64,000 bases of DNA. It comes from Ornatilinea sp. GTDB lineage: Bacteria > Chloroflexota > Anaerolineae > Anaerolineales > Anaerolineaceae. The notes under the pieces are model-generated. The model was given only the letters and a program-made list of their open reading frames with translations. It did not search any database and was not told where the DNA came from. The translations under genes were made by a program, and so were the position numbers. Where the stretch lies: the NCBI GenBank assembly GCA_018433975.1, contig JAHDQE010000035.1, positions 1 through 64,000 of the forward strand. The letters are read 5' to 3'. Shown here piece after piece: positions 9,564 to 17,089 of this stretch; within the stretch, counting starts at the first letter, position 1; the number at the start of each line of letters is the position of its first letter.

Positions 9564-10676
9564 TTAAAGCACAAACCCGGCCAGCCAGCTTACAAATAAA
9601 ATGGCCCATGTGCCATTCAAGACGACGGCGCACAGGACCATCAGAAAGGATAAAACCCAATAAATTGGCGAAAGCCCGATCATCGTCACCCTTCCCCACG
9701 AGGTCGAATCAGGAAGCTTTTCTTGTGGCAGCATTTCCGGTAACACCAATTGGCGCACCAACACTGCAAAACTGTATTCCCCGGAGCGATAGGGATGAGA
9801 TGGATCCATTTGCAGTTCAAGCCGCAGCGCTTCTCCGGGAGAGATGAACGGTGTCTGTAAAAAACCGGAAGGAAGTGGTTCTTCCACTTGTGCTGCAGGA
9901 TTGCCCACGGACTGTTCCGGTTCGGCGCCGGTTTCAGATATTTCAAAGGGTTCCGGCGCAGCATGTGGTGATCCGGCCTGCCCGGGGGCAGTTTTTTGTT
10001 CCTTGGCTCCTGGACCAAGCTGGTTGACCTGTCCTTTCAGATGTTCAACTGATTTTAGCTTTTGTTCCGGCATTTGCAGCTTTGTGCTGGCATCCTGAGT
10101 GGCTTTTTGAAGATCAGCGGATTTTTCTTTTAAGGAATCGCCCAGAGAGCCCGGCAGCAGACTTCCCAATGTGCCAAAAATTCCGGATATCAACCGTCCG
10201 ATGCCCAGCCCTTTTTTGGATTTCTCTTTTGCTTTTTCGGCAGATTCGGCCAGTTTCTTTTTAGCCCCATCAACTTCCCCGGATTGAGGAGGAACTGCGG
10301 GGACAGTCGTGGAATATTGAGCCGTATTCAAAGCCCGAGCGGGCTGAACGGTTTGATTATGCTGTGAGGAGAAACCTTTTGGAACCACCGGTGCCTTGGG
10401 CAGTGTCTTCCCGTTCAACAAACATTGGAATTTTAATTCTTGTTGAGGGCCATCCACCCGCAGCAGGAATTTCCCCGTTATATTGCCCTCATTGCAGATC
10501 CGAATGAAACGCTTAACGGTCTGTGATTTCCATTGGATCCGGAGAACAGCTTGTATCAACAAAAATGCCAGCAGGATAGCCAGCAGAAGTGCCAGAAGCG
10601 ATAATTCCAATACAATCAGAATGGACAGCCAGTTTGGCAGCAAGCTAAAGAGTTTTTCCAACAAAACGTTCATCAT
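9564..10676 (-). CDS. Membrane protein of the injection-system operon, function unknown
   Basis: A 370-aa protein. Residues about 13-45 form a long hydrophobic region (one long or two short helices), then a short Ig-like segment (residues about 60-95), a Pro/Lys/Gln-rich low-complexity middle with a hydrophobic GIGRLISGIFGTLGSLLPG patch, another folded stretch, and a C-terminal hydrophobic region (about 330-370). I do not recognise the family. It lies 15 bp after the FHA-like gene and 20 bp before the giant FHA/TM/Ig gene, on the same strand, and shares with them a mixture of Ig-like segments and low-complexity linkers. The three genes look like one membrane-associated sub-cluster of the injection system. 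A scaffold or docking role is inferred from context only. Confidence 0.7.
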   Translation of the reverse strand: MMNVLLEKLFSLLPNWLSILIVLELSLLALLLAILLAFLLIQAVLRIQWKSQTVKRFIRICNEGNITGKFLLRVDGPQQELKFQCLLNGKTLPKAPVVPKGFSSQHNQTVQPARALNTAQYSTTVPAVPPQSGEVDGAKKKLAESAEKAKEKSKKGLGIGRLISGIFGTLGSLLPGSLGDSLKEKSADLQKATQDASTKLQMPEQKLKSVEHLKGQVNQLGPGAKEQKTAPGQAGSPHAAPEPFEISETGAEPEQSVGNPAAQVEEPLPSGFLQTPFISPGEALRLELQMDPSHPYRSGEYSFAVLVRQLVLPEMLPQEKLPDSTSWGRVTMIGLSPIYWVLSFLMVLCAVVLNGTWAILFVSWLAGFVL

Positions 10677-10691
10677 AATTTCTTCTCAATC

Positions 10692-11954
10692 TCACTCGGT
10701 GTTGTCCGGTAAGGCTTCATCTTTCTTTTCCCACAGTTCTTCCGGGGCAGCTTTTAAGACCTGTACATTTGCCTTTTCAACGGATAGTTTAGGTTTGATA
10801 CCGCGTTTCAAATCGGCAAACGGGTCTGAATGAGCAACAGCAGGAAGTTCCTCCATATCCTCCGTCCACCAATCCGCTTCAGGTTCTTCTATGGTCTGTT
10901 GGGCAGGCGTGGCCTGCGGTTCAGGTTGAGCTGCTTCAAGCTTTTCCGTCTGTGTCGATCCGGTTGTTACGGAGGGGTCCGGTTTTGCTTCCAAAGAACT
11001 CTCCGCCTCTTTTGCTGTGGATGAATCCGCTACCGGAATGGGTTCCGCAACCACGGCAGGCGGTACTGAAGGCGCATGGGCCGGCTTGGGAGACTCGATG
11101 ACAGGCGGAATTGATTTTACGGCAGGTGCGGAAGGCTCTATAAAAGATGGGAGAACCGGTTCAGGGACAGCAATGTTGGGTTTTGGAAGCGGTAAGACCG
11201 GTTCGAATTCCTTTTCCATTGAAGTTTGTTCTTCCATCAAATCAACTTTATAGCGATAGACTGGCTCTACATCCAGCACGAGCGGCAGGATTACCTCTTC
11301 AGTGGGGTATGCGCTCACTGCAGAAGCACGCAGGCGGATGGGGCATTCTCCGGCGAGCGGGCGGATGCCGCGGTGATAGAAGCGGATCTGGAGCTTCTCT
11401 TCCCCGCCCGGGTACAGCAGCGGAGCTGGGTCAATCTGGAAGCAATCCGAAGGGAGTCCTTCCAATTCGATTTCAAACTGGCTGCGTTTTTCTTCTCCAA
11501 AATTCATCACGGTTAATAAACCGGCCAGCCTGACTCCAGGCCGCAGGGTAACACCGGGTATCTCCAGCCGGATCCCGATATTTTCACTGCGTTTCTCAAT
11601 GGAAACTCCGTTTACCGCACGCAGATAGAACGTGATGGTGAAATCCCCTATTCGCACCGCATCCCCATCTTCCAGATCTCTGGAACCGTTTGGCGGGATG
11701 ACAGCATCCCCCCGTGCTCTGGAGAGGGTTATCGAGAGCGGTTCGTTTACCAAGTTCACCAGACGGAAACCGCGCGTTCCGGCCTGCATTCTGATCAACT
11801 GGAGGTGGACGGCCGCCACACCACTACCGTGGTGTTCCGAGAGCACAATATCATTGAACGCTGCGCTCCCGATCATGGTCAGGGCTTTCTCCAGGGAAAA
11901 AGTTTTTGACCATCCGGTTTCATCAACAATCTGCATCGTGCCGTAATAGCTCAT
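10692..11954 (-). CDS. FHA-like domain protein with Ig-like domain and Pro-rich tail
   Basis: A 420-aa protein. Residues about 20-105 match the forkhead-associated fold (MIGSAAFNDIVLSEHHGSG, then VHLQL, ending with DGDAVRIGDFTITF). About 115-230 form an Ig-like domain of the kind also seen in the giant protein two genes downstream. The last 180 residues are rich in Pro, Glu and Ala and probably disordered. FHA domains usually bind phosphothreonine, but here the Arg of the IGR motif is Ser and the Ser of S-x-x-H is Ala, so phosphopeptide binding is doubtful. No transmembrane segment is visible. It lies 35 bp after the DUF4159-like gene in the same operon. A cytoplasmic adaptor between the baseplate proteins and the membrane proteins is a plausible but unproved role. 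Confidence 0.78.
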   Translation of the reverse strand: MSYYGTMQIVDETGWSKTFSLEKALTMIGSAAFNDIVLSEHHGSGVAAVHLQLIRMQAGTRGFRLVNLVNEPLSITLSRARGDAVIPPNGSRDLEDGDAVRIGDFTITFYLRAVNGVSIEKRSENIGIRLEIPGVTLRPGVRLAGLLTVMNFGEEKRSQFEIELEGLPSDCFQIDPAPLLYPGGEEKLQIRFYHRGIRPLAGECPIRLRASAVSAYPTEEVILPLVLDVEPVYRYKVDLMEEQTSMEKEFEPVLPLPKPNIAVPEPVLPSFIEPSAPAVKSIPPVIESPKPAHAPSVPPAVVAEPIPVADSSTAKEAESSLEAKPDPSVTTGSTQTEKLEAAQPEPQATPAQQTIEEPEADWWTEDMEELPAVAHSDPFADLKRGIKPKLSVEKANVQVLKAAPEELWEKKDEALPDNTE

Positions 11955-11989
11955 GGTTTATTCCAAACCTCCGTGTGTTGCATGCAGGG

Positions 11990-13120
11990 TCACCCGGCTT
12001 GCGCTTTCTGCCGGACTTCAAGGACATAACTTAATAAATTGGCACCCCATTCGGATGCGGATCGAATCTCTTCCCGGGTTGGGACGCGCTGCAAGCCTTC
12101 ACCCAACCACAATCTGCCGTAATTGAAGGAACTTAAGATACCTCCAGTGCCTAACAGTATTTCGGCCTGCGTCTCATACCCCATTGGGGGAGCAGCAAAG
12201 AAATATGGCCCGGCTAACAGCGGGTGATCTTTTACCGGAGTATCTTTTAAATCCATTCCGATCTCTTCCATTGCAGTGAGGAAGGATTCCCGTGCTTCGT
12301 CATCGCAATTTTCCATAAACAGGACGCCACCGCGTTCCACGTATCCTTGCAGTCCTTTGAGCTGTGCTTTGGTCAGCCGGAATTTGCCTTCGCCAACCAG
12401 ATACAAAAAAGAATATCCCAGCACACCCGGATCCAGTTGCAAGTTATCATCCACCACCAGATTGATATCATCCCGGCGGCGAACCTGGTCCGATAAGCGG
12501 GCCAATCCCTGCCCCTGTACGGGTTCTTTCACGCTGCCTAAGTAGACCACTGCAGCTGTTACCAACCGCTCCGTGTGCATTTGGATGGAGCGGCGAAACC
12601 GGAGATCAATCTCATTGATCCCCGGACCGGCAGGGTTGGCGGCATCGTGGATGGCGGAGGTCCGGCTCTCGCGAGTGAAGCGGGCCAGTTCAACCGAAGT
12701 GTTATCTGACAATGATGGGCGGGCCGTGATCAGGAACTCGTCTTGAAAAAATGCCAGTTCGTTCCCACCTTTATTCTTTTTTACGCCCTGTGAAGATTCA
12801 CGATGCGTAATGGTGAGATACAGCGGCCCTTCGATTTCATCCCCCAGATCATAAGCTACCGGCTCCGAAAGGACGATGACCTTACCATTCGAATCTACCG
12901 CCACACCGGGCAGAATAAAAACAAAAGGATCCGGCGGATCGCTGGCCACCACTTCCATCCCAATCAGGATGCCTGAGCCGTGGAAGAATAAATTGTGCGA
13001 TTGATATGCCTGACGGTGATATTCGTGTGCCTGACCCCATACTTCTGCCGTTACCGACATTCCATCGTAAGGTTTTATCCTTTTTTGAGGAAATAAGGAT
13101 AATAAATTGTCGTTGCTCAT
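11990..13120 (-). CDS. Baseplate-associated protein with DUF4159-like C-terminal domain
   Basis: A 376-aa protein whose ATG overlaps the stop codon of the upstream tail-protein gene (ATGA), implying translational coupling. The N-terminal half (KPYDGMSVTAEVWGQAHEYH, then ILIGMEVV and PGVAVDSNGKVIVLSEP) resembles the N-terminal, likely baseplate-attached part of proteins found next to TIGR02242 genes in contractile-injection loci. The C-terminal half (from about residue 215; GKFRLTKAQLKGLQGYVERGG, a Cys-Asp-Asp turn, then DHPLL and a final NLLSYVL helix) matches the pattern of DUF4159, a glutamine-amidotransferase-like fold. I see no obvious catalytic triad. Role unknown; the tight coupling places it in baseplate assembly or in linking the baseplate to the FHA/membrane module. 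Confidence 0.72.
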   Translation of the reverse strand: MSNDNLLSLFPQKRIKPYDGMSVTAEVWGQAHEYHRQAYQSHNLFFHGSGILIGMEVVASDPPDPFVFILPGVAVDSNGKVIVLSEPVAYDLGDEIEGPLYLTITHRESSQGVKKNKGGNELAFFQDEFLITARPSLSDNTSVELARFTRESRTSAIHDAANPAGPGINEIDLRFRRSIQMHTERLVTAAVVYLGSVKEPVQGQGLARLSDQVRRRDDINLVVDDNLQLDPGVLGYSFLYLVGEGKFRLTKAQLKGLQGYVERGGVLFMENCDDEARESFLTAMEEIGMDLKDTPVKDHPLLAGPYFFAAPPMGYETQAEILLGTGGILSSFNYGRLWLGEGLQRVPTREEIRSASEWGANLLSYVLEVRQKAQAG

Positions 13121-14169
13121 CGAGAGTCCTTTCCTGCCATGCGATCTGTTTCTTGAGTTTGTCTTTTAGAATTCCCAACGGTAAGGTTTAGCCTGAAAGC
13201 TGTGTGTGCCGGTTTGCGCATTTCAATAATCGTTTCCAGCTTTTGGCGATAGGCACTTTCATTCCGCGATGGATCACGGGCGTTCATCCGCTGGATTTCC
13301 TGCTCATTGATTTTGATATTTACCGAGAAAGTGTGTGGAAGATTCTGCTTACCCAGAGCAACGGCTGCACCCAACCGGGTTCCCCGGCCCAGCACAAAGT
13401 TCTGAGCACGGTGTTCTATAATCTCAACCTCACCGTCTGTATAAATTCTCAGATAATCCGCCAGTGCTTCTCGGGTACCGCGGCGTTGATAAAGTGAAAT
13501 TGCGATGTGCAGCAGATTCCGCTTGCGTTCCTCTGGCAGAGTTTCATCCCAGGTTACGCCAAGCCAGGAAGCCAGCCAGGGCAAAAAATCAGGCGGCGTT
13601 AAATTCGGGTCGAAATAAACATCCATTTGATCAATTTGCTGGCTGATGGGTTTCCAAAAACTTTCGAATAACATCGTGAACCGGCTCATGAAATCATTGC
13701 CATGATAGATTTCCGGCAAATAATTCATGTAGCCTCCGGCCGGGTGCACTGCAACCCGCGCGTTTTCGCTGCAAACAATCTCGCCCTGGTTATCCCGCAG
13801 GTCGGCTACACTGACCAGATAAACTTCTTTGCTGAAACTTAAAACACGGGCATGGGTCACGATCTCTAATGGTTTGTCCGGTACGATATCCGTATCGAGG
13901 TGCCAGTCCACTATCTGACCGGCCTCCAGATCGCGCACAAAAATGCTGTGCGCTACCTCGGGGTCGGACACGATATGCTCAATCAACTGGAGACCTGGCG
14001 GTAAAGAAACCGAGAGCACCGCACCCGGCAGACATTTCTCCGGCACGATGCAGGTGTAAAAGTAAATTTCCTCTCCGGGATAGCGGTTATAGAAATCCGG
14101 AACATGAGAGAGTGGGGAACTCTGGCCCTGTTTAATTGGATGCGTTGAAACACTCATCTGCGTTGTCAT
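13117..14169 (-). CDS. Phage-tail-type baseplate protein (TIGR02242-like, Afp12 position)
   Basis: A 350-aa protein. The core (NYLPEIYHGNDFMSRFTMLF through PPDFLPWLASWLGVTWDETL and YQRRGTREALADYLRIYTDG) is the conserved signature of the TIGR02242 phage-tail domain, related to tail protein I. In contractile injection systems this protein sits at the periphery of the baseplate next to the J-like protein. An N-terminal domain of about 130 residues is a beta-rich region without a family I can name. The start codon lies two bases after the stop of the baseplate J-like gene, and the stop overlaps the next start, so the three are almost certainly one translation unit. Confidence 0.88.
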   Translation of the reverse strand: MTTQMSVSTHPIKQGQSSPLSHVPDFYNRYPGEEIYFYTCIVPEKCLPGAVLSVSLPPGLQLIEHIVSDPEVAHSIFVRDLEAGQIVDWHLDTDIVPDKPLEIVTHARVLSFSKEVYLVSVADLRDNQGEIVCSENARVAVHPAGGYMNYLPEIYHGNDFMSRFTMLFESFWKPISQQIDQMDVYFDPNLTPPDFLPWLASWLGVTWDETLPEERKRNLLHIAISLYQRRGTREALADYLRIYTDGEVEIIEHRAQNFVLGRGTRLGAAVALGKQNLPHTFSVNIKINEQEIQRMNARDPSRNESAYRQKLETIIEMRKPAHTAFRLNLTVGNSKRQTQETDRMAGKDSR

Positions 14170-14171
14170 GT

Positions 14172-16271
14172 TTAATGCTGCTCTTTATAAACTTCTGCAA
14201 GATCCACCACGGTAATCTCGTGGTCCAGTGAACACAATAAAGCTTCCTCCTCTACCCAGACCACTTTATCTTCCACCAGCGTGACCGGCGGTTGTTCTTC
14301 CAGATTCAGGCTTTCCGTGCGCGGGTTGACAGTTCGGGAGTATAAAGATACATCCAGCACATACTTGACGCCCGGTACACGTTGGATGAGCGCAAAGATT
14401 TCTGCTGTAAACAGATCTCTTCCGAACGTCCAGCCCATCCAACCCGGTTCCAGAAGGTGGTCTTCTTCCTCTCGCTCGGGGAAGGGCACCAATGGGTTCA
14501 AGTAATTGCGCAGATGGTGATCTACTCGCGAAAGCACCGTGTCCGGGTTGCTGAAATCATCCACTGCGATCTGGGCCTTTACTTGAATTCCAAGGTATTC
14601 AGGTTCCTTTGCCCGGACGTGGGTAGTCAGCAGCCGGTAGCGGTCCAGATAGGCCAGCAGTTCTCCGGCGAGATTTTCACGAAGATGAAGCTGGGAAAGA
14701 TCTCCTACCCCTAACGAGTCCGCGACTGCCGGAATAACCAGAAGCTGTACAACGCCCAACTCACCCCGTGTTTGATCGGCCTTTGGCGTAATGCATTTCA
14801 CCCTGGCAATGGTCCGGCTGAAATTCAAGGTGAGCTGTTCGTAGTCCTGGGTTGTCACAGCCCGTTTTTGTGCCTGAAGTTCGCGCTGCGCCCGCAGCTT
14901 GACTTCTTCCATACTTTCCTGGTCCCGCCCTCCGGCTGCGCGCCTCAGATTGGTTACCCGGGAGATATAAGCTAAAGAGGAAGTTAACGTTCGCAGGTTG
15001 TTCGCCGGGAGGTTGCCCATTGCCCCGCCACCATAGCGGTAGCTGCTGAAATAGATGCTGCGCCCGCTTTCCGGAATGCGGCCATATTGCAGCACTGTGC
15101 CATCCGGCTGGCGAACCGATGGCCCAAGGATGATATTCCCGGAGGCTTCGTCCAGCATGAAATGACGAGCATAGCGATTGGAAGCGGAGAAATCGGTAGC
15201 ACATTCCCATGGAGCCAGAATGAGTTCTCCATCCCGAAATTCTTCAACCATCAGCGTCTCGGTATCCTGAAGGGAAAGCACCGGGTTATGTTCCAGGTGG
15301 AATTCCTGTCCCGGCTCGCCAGAGCTTTTCCCCAAATATTCCTGATCTACTGTGATGGCATGTGTGGCCGGAACCGTTGCCCCAATGGAATAGGCTACGA
15401 TCTGCAGCACACGAGGTGATTCGGTATACATGCCCTGTGAAAGATTACGCTGCTCCAGACGGCAGCGCACCCAAAGTGCGGTCTGTCCGTTGACAATATC
15501 GGGTTTTGCTTCCAGGGGCAGATAAAGCACCAGGCTCCCGTTTGGGTTGTTCAGGCCACCGGTAGTGTCTTTTTCACCCTGGAAACTACTCAGGGGTACC
15601 TCCTGCCAGCTACCGTCTCCGGTTGAGCATTCCCATACCCAGGGGGGATCTTCCCGCCGAATACCCACCGCTTCGGTGGGTTCATTGGTAAAGTTCAATT
15701 TGAGGATATGGCCCTTGATGTCATTCTCCGGATCAAATCCAAGGTAGAACATATCCCCTTCCTGAGGGTTGTAGCGGTCAAAGGGATAAAAGGTTTCGAT
15801 GCCCAACCTTGGAAAATAATTTTTATTCACTTCAGTCGACTTGCGGAGCTGAAATAATTTAGGCGGGACAATTTCAAGCAGCCGGTCCGTCGAAAAAATG
15901 ATCTCTTCATTTTCGGATGAGTCGGAACGCACCTGAAACCCGCGCGGGACAATTACCGATTGCTGGTTTTCCTCACTGATGGGTAGTGAGACCGAGAGCC
16001 AGAAGGTTAAATCCGTCCGGGCGCTGCTGGCCGGTTTGCGTTGAAGCCCCAGCAGTTCAAGGAATTTAATATAGTTTTTATCCGGTACCCGGTTTAAGCG
16101 GTAGACCATCAATTCCGTCATCCACGCGAAAAGTTCAATCAGCGTGATACCGGGATCACTCAAGTTATAATCGGTCCACTCCGGACAATAGTGAATGATG
16201 CGCTTTCGGGCTTCATCCACCAGATCTTTTTGAAATCGTAAATCATCTAAATTCGGCGCTGGCAGCGACAT
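14172..16271 (-). CDS. Baseplate J-like assembly protein (TIGR02243 / Afp11-like)
   Basis: A 699-aa protein. The N-terminus (PNLDDLRFQKDLVDEARKRI, then CPEWTDYNLSDPGITLIELFAWMTE) is the typical opening of the putative baseplate assembly protein family TIGR02243. Further on are GRIPESGRSIYFSSYRYGGG, LRRAAGGRDQESMEEVKLRA and AVTTQDYEQL, typical of baseplate J-like proteins. In eCIS particles it forms the wedge ring that links spike, sheath and tail fibres. It lies 35 bp after the gp25-like gene and is followed directly by the TIGR02242-like gene, the standard order for this eCIS lineage. Confidence 0.93.
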   Translation of the reverse strand: MSLPAPNLDDLRFQKDLVDEARKRIIHYCPEWTDYNLSDPGITLIELFAWMTELMVYRLNRVPDKNYIKFLELLGLQRKPASSARTDLTFWLSVSLPISEENQQSVIVPRGFQVRSDSSENEEIIFSTDRLLEIVPPKLFQLRKSTEVNKNYFPRLGIETFYPFDRYNPQEGDMFYLGFDPENDIKGHILKLNFTNEPTEAVGIRREDPPWVWECSTGDGSWQEVPLSSFQGEKDTTGGLNNPNGSLVLYLPLEAKPDIVNGQTALWVRCRLEQRNLSQGMYTESPRVLQIVAYSIGATVPATHAITVDQEYLGKSSGEPGQEFHLEHNPVLSLQDTETLMVEEFRDGELILAPWECATDFSASNRYARHFMLDEASGNIILGPSVRQPDGTVLQYGRIPESGRSIYFSSYRYGGGAMGNLPANNLRTLTSSLAYISRVTNLRRAAGGRDQESMEEVKLRAQRELQAQKRAVTTQDYEQLTLNFSRTIARVKCITPKADQTRGELGVVQLLVIPAVADSLGVGDLSQLHLRENLAGELLAYLDRYRLLTTHVRAKEPEYLGIQVKAQIAVDDFSNPDTVLSRVDHHLRNYLNPLVPFPEREEEDHLLEPGWMGWTFGRDLFTAEIFALIQRVPGVKYVLDVSLYSRTVNPRTESLNLEEQPPVTLVEDKVVWVEEEALLCSLDHEITVVDLAEVYKEQH

Positions 16272-16306
16272 TCCAGTTCTCCTAAATTCCTTTATCTTGA
16301 TTGAAC

Positions 16307-16720
16307 TTACCAGGTTTCTTCACTTGCCAGGAAGAATGGATACACAATGCTGCGCAAATCATGCGTAGCTTTAATTTCGTAATCGATTTCAACTTGAATT
16401 GCTCCATCCATCGAGTCGTCAATCAGGGCTCTGACCTGTAAAACTTGAATCCGCGGCTCCCAGAAAGTAAGCGCATCGATCACATGTTTCTTTAGCAAAC
16501 TGGCGGTAGTGGCATCTCGCAGTTCAAACAAAAGATCATGGGCTTTGCAGCCAAAAGTAGGGCGCATGACGCGCTCTCCGGGACGGGTTCCCAGAATAAT
16601 TCGAATGGACTGTTCAATATCCTGAGTACCGCTGGAAAGAGCAATTTCGCCCCGGGCGTTGACCCGCACGGGAAATGTCAGCCCTGTGCCCAGATAAGCC
16701 TTTCTCAAATCTTTTCCCAT
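16307..16720 (-). CDS. gp25-like baseplate wedge protein (Afp9-like)
   Basis: A 137-aa protein with the size and pattern of the GpW/gp25 family: SSGTQDIEQSIRIILGTRPG followed by ERVMRPTFGCKAHDLLF, where RPTFG is the diagnostic motif. gp25-like proteins start sheath polymerisation at the baseplate in T4, T6SS and eCIS particles. The gene lies 23 bp after the PAAR gene and upstream of the baseplate J-like gene, the usual position. Confidence 0.93.
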   Translation of the reverse strand: MGKDLRKAYLGTGLTFPVRVNARGEIALSSGTQDIEQSIRIILGTRPGERVMRPTFGCKAHDLLFELRDATTASLLKKHVIDALTFWEPRIQVLQVRALIDDSMDGAIQVEIDYEIKATHDLRSIVYPFFLASEETW

Positions 16721-16743
16721 TCAGACCTTTCTCTCTCTCAGAT

Positions 16744-17034
16744 TCATCCACCGATCAGAACGGTCAGCTCGCCTTTGGCTACCACAGTGGTTACCGGTAC
16801 GCCGGTGGCCGGGTTTGCTCCGGTGACCTGACTGGTAACGCGCGCGGCCGGGCGATTTCCAATCAACACGGTCATGCTACCCATTGAAATCGCACCTACA
16901 CAGGCCGCGCCGGATACCAGATCGCCGACTACCGAAGCAGGCATATTCCCGATCAATACATTCGGAACGCCGGGGCCCGTAATGGTATCTCCGGTTGCTG
17001 TAGTGTCGGTTACTCGTGCTGCGGGAAAACTCAT
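16744..17034 (-). CDS. PAAR-like spike tip protein (Afp10-like)
   Basis: A 96-aa protein composed almost entirely of PAAR-type repeats: FPAARVTDTTATGDTITGPG, then VLIGNMPASVVGD and VLIGNRPAARVTSQVTG, ending TVLIGG. PAAR proteins form a sharp metal-stabilised cone on the VgrG-like spike. There is no effector extension; the protein ends with the fold. It directly follows the spike gene, as expected for a spike/tip pair. Confidence 0.93.
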   Translation of the reverse strand: MSFPAARVTDTTATGDTITGPGVPNVLIGNMPASVVGDLVSGAACVGAISMGSMTVLIGNRPAARVTSQVTGANPATGVPVTTVVAKGELTVLIGG

Positions 17035-17089
17035 TTCTTTTTCTCCTCAACTTCTAAAACATGAAGGGTTTCTCATGCAAACCCGCCGG

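Noticed and set aside
3325..9699. Start of the giant Ig protein at 9699
   Set aside because: Would overlap the upstream membrane-protein gene by 136 bp and adds residues without FHA similarity; the ATG at 9543 has a proper ribosome site.
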